Source of the DNA: JAJYIW01 sp963781665
GTDB taxonomy: Bacteria; Chloroflexota; Anaerolineae; Anaerolineales; Anaerolineaceae
DNA length: 64,000 nucleotides
Reading direction: 5' to 3'
Assembly: GCA_963781665.1 (NCBI GenBank)
Contig: CAWAGA010000002.1
Location: 1,984,001-2,048,000 of the forward strand
Shown here: positions 62,104-64,000 of the stretch, in pieces
How the letters are laid out: each line of letters starts with the position of its first letter
How positions within the stretch are numbered: position 1 is the first letter of the stretch
The notes under the pieces: generated by a model
The model's input: the letters and a program-made list of their open reading frames with translations, nothing else
Told to the model about the DNA's origin: nothing
Database searches by the model: none
Translations under genes and position numbers: made by a program

Positions 62104-64000
62104 ATGAAAGACGATAGAAAAAGCCCGGAAACGGGCGAACCTCACAATTACATAGCCGGCAGCGGCACATCGAATCGGGACTGGTGGCCCAACCAGTTGA
62201 ACCTTAAGATCCTTCACCAGCACTCTTCCCTGTCCAATCCCATGGGCGAGGGGTTCAGCTATGCAAAGGAATTCAAGAAGCTCGACCTGGCAGCTCTGAA
62301 GAATGATCTCTACGCCCTCATGAAGGACTCGCAGGACTGGTGGCCGGCCGACTTCGGTCACTACGGCCCGCTTTTCATCCGCATGGCGTGGCACAGTGCT
62401 GGCACCTACCGCATCGGTGATGGGCGTGGGGGCGCGGGCGCCGGCAATCAGCGCTTTGCGCCTCTCAACAGCTGGCCCGATAATGTGAACCTTGACAAGG
62501 CTCGCCGGCTGCTCTGGCCGATCAAGCAGAAATACGGTAACAAGATCTCGTGGGCCGATTTGATGATCCTGGCCGGCAACTGCGCCCTGGAGTCGATGGG
62601 TTTCAAGACCTTCGGCTTCGGCGGCGGGCGCGAGGACATCTGGGAGCCGCAAGAGGACGTTTATTGGGGGGCAGAGAGCGAATGGCTTGGGGACAAACGC
62701 TACAGCGGCGACCGTAATCTGGAGAATCCTCTTGCCGCAGTTCAGATGGGCCTGATCTATGTCAACCCGGAAGGGCCTAACGGCAAACCAGATCCGCTCG
62801 CCGCTGCCAAGGATATCCGCGAGACCTTCGCACGTATGGCGATGAACGATGAAGAAACAGTTGCGTTGATCGCCGGCGGCCATACCTTTGGCAAAACCCA
62901 CGGGGCTGGCGATGCGGCGCTGGTAGGCCCAGAGCCCGAGGCTGCCAGCATTGTTGAACAAGGTCTTGGCTGGAAGAGTAAATTTGGGACGGGCAAGGGA
63001 GATGACACAATAGGCAGCGGTCTGGAAGTTATCTGGACTCAAACACCTACGAAGTGGAGTAACAACTTCTTCCAAAACCTGTTCAGCTACGAATGGGAGC
63101 TGACCAAGAGTCCCGCCGGTGCGTACCAGTGGACACCGAAGCAAGGTGCAGGGGCAGGTACAGTGCCAGACGCGCACGACCCGTCAAAGCATCACGCGCC
63201 ATCCATGCTGACCACTGACCTTGCCTTGCGGTTCGACCCTGTTTACGAAAAGATTTCCAGGCGCTTCTACGAACATCCCGAGCAGTTTGCAGACGCTTTC
63301 GCCCGGGCGTGGTTTAAACTGACGCACCGCGACATGGGCCCTCGCTCGCGCTATCTCGGCCCTGAGGTCCCGGCCGAAGAGCTGATCTGGCAGGATCCTG
63401 TTCCCGCGGTCGACCACGAATTGATCGACGCGGCTGATATCGCCGCGCTCAAAGCCAAAATCCTTGCCTCCGGGTTGTCGATCTCGAAACTCGTCTCGAC
63501 CGCCTGGGCATCGGCCTCAACCTTCCGCGGCTCTGACAAGCGCGGCGGCGCCAACGGCGCACGCATTCGCCTTGCGCCACAAAAGGACTGGGAAGTTAAC
63601 CAGCCGGCCCAATTGAAAACGGTGTTGCAGACCCTTGAGGGAATCCAAAAGGAGTTCAACCGCTCGCAGTCAGGAGGAAAGAGGGTTTCTCTTGCCGACT
63701 TAATTGTCCTGGGTGGGTGCGCTGGGGTTGAGCTGGCAGCGAAAAAGGCCGGTTATGAAGTTACCGTGCCCTTCACTCCTGGCCGAACGGATGCGTCACA
63801 GGAGCAAACCGATGCAGCGTCATTCGCCGTCCTCGAACCGACTGCAGATGGGTTCCGCAACTATCTAAAAGCAAAATATGCGGTAAAGGCAGAGAAACTG
63901 CTGGTCGATCGAGCGCAGTTGCTGACGCTGACCGCTCCTGAGATGACGGTTCTCATTGGCGGCTTGCGTGTCTTGAATGCCAATTACGGGCAGTCACAGC
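62104..64000 (+). CDS. katG: Catalase-peroxidase KatG, 3' end cut by window edge
   Basis: ATG 62104 behind GAAAGGGG; 632 codons seen of a usual 730-740. Bifunctional heme enzyme that removes hydrogen peroxide. Distal site RMAWHS (Arg93, Trp96, His97), Tyr219 in LIYVNPEG and Met245 in RMAMNDE form the characteristic Trp-Tyr-Met adduct; the proximal heme ligand is His260 in AGGHTFGKTHG. The second, degenerate peroxidase domain starts near residue 400 (DLALRFDP...RRFYEHPEQFADAFARAWFKLTHRDMGP). GC-rich. No regulator gene is adjacent in the window. Confidence 0.96.
   Translation, partial: MKDDRKSPETGEPHNYIAGSGTSNRDWWPNQLNLKILHQHSSLSNPMGEGFSYAKEFKKLDLAALKNDLYALMKDSQDWWPADFGHYGPLFIRMAWHSAGTYRIGDGRGGAGAGNQRFAPLNSWPDNVNLDKARRLLWPIKQKYGNKISWADLMILAGNCALESMGFKTFGFGGGREDIWEPQEDVYWGAESEWLGDKRYSGDRNLENPLAAVQMGLIYVNPEGPNGKPDPLAAAKDIRETFARMAMNDEETVALIAGGHTFGKTHGAGDAALVGPEPEAASIVEQGLGWKSKFGTGKGDDTIGSGLEVIWTQTPTKWSNNFFQNLFSYEWELTKSPAGAYQWTPKQGAGAGTVPDAHDPSKHHAPSMLTTDLALRFDPVYEKISRRFYEHPEQFADAFARAWFKLTHRDMGPRSRYLGPEVPAEELIWQDPVPAVDHELIDAADIAALKAKILASGLSISKLVSTAWASASTFRGSDKRGGANGARIRLAPQKDWEVNQPAQLKTVLQTLEGIQKEFNRSQSGGKRVSLADLIVLGGCAGVELAAKKAGYEVTVPFTPGRTDASQEQTDAASFAVLEPTADGFRNYLKAKYAVKAEKLLVDRAQLLTLTAPEMTVLIGGLRVLNANYGQSQ

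Overview
The window looks like accessory DNA from a Chloroflexota (Anaerolineae-like) chromosome. Supporting signs are a secreted M6 peptidase with a hydrophobic-proline C-terminus, an XRE/STAND/TPR regulator, several families frequent in that phylum, and strong patchiness in base composition. No rRNA or tRNA gene was recognised. The taxonomic call is an inference. Genes on the minus strand are described in their own reading direction.

1-20.3 kb is a defence island on the minus strand. A partial IS21-type transposase gene (1-1316) borders a type 1 BREX operon in the order brxA, brxB, brxC, pglX, pglZ, brxL, followed by an ASCH-domain gene. Between pglX and pglZ sit a macrodomain gene, a DarT-like ADP-ribosyltransferase gene and a HigB/HigA-ImmA pair. 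The DarT-like gene was originally fused in frame to an HD domain. An IS66-family element (8951-10521) with 15-bp inverted repeats and an 8-bp target duplication now splits it, and removing the element restores one frame of about 485 codons. brxA carries one in-frame TAG and brxC two. pglX and higA each carry a frameshift. The locus is therefore either decaying, unusually decoded, or affected by sequence error.

20.5-51.5 kb is a mosaic resembling an integron cassette array without an integrase (CALIN-like). At least five attC-like sites are visible (30142-30198, 32510-32639, 33577-33687, 39619-39747, 40699-40786). Ten copies of a conserved hairpin repeat (GGACCGAGTCG ... GGTATAAGTTTAGGCCGGT) are scattered through it, several just downstream of an attC core. 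Repeat copies are often followed by a terminator hairpin and a conserved promoter (GTATAATTAATA). Genes here include small unknowns, a methyltransferase, a frameshifted SMI1/KNR4 protein, a TetR/isoprenylcysteine-methyltransferase operon, a nucleotidyltransferase pair, an AlbA-type ATPase, a GntR/ABC operon, YefM-YoeB, a second IS21 element, a DDE-integrase element and IS256 debris.

41-47 kb holds a GC-rich pair: a large secreted M6 metallopeptidase and a divergent XRE-STAND-TPR regulator.

48.7-64 kb is more ordinary: a membrane protein, MarR, DUF1801, two PPOX-type flavoproteins, a Bcr/CflA drug exporter, a RibD/DHFR-like reductase, a decayed MFS gene, a PD-(D/E)XK nuclease, a GNAT-TPR fusion, a URO-D-type protein, a DUF2075 remnant and a catalase-peroxidase (katG) running off the right edge.
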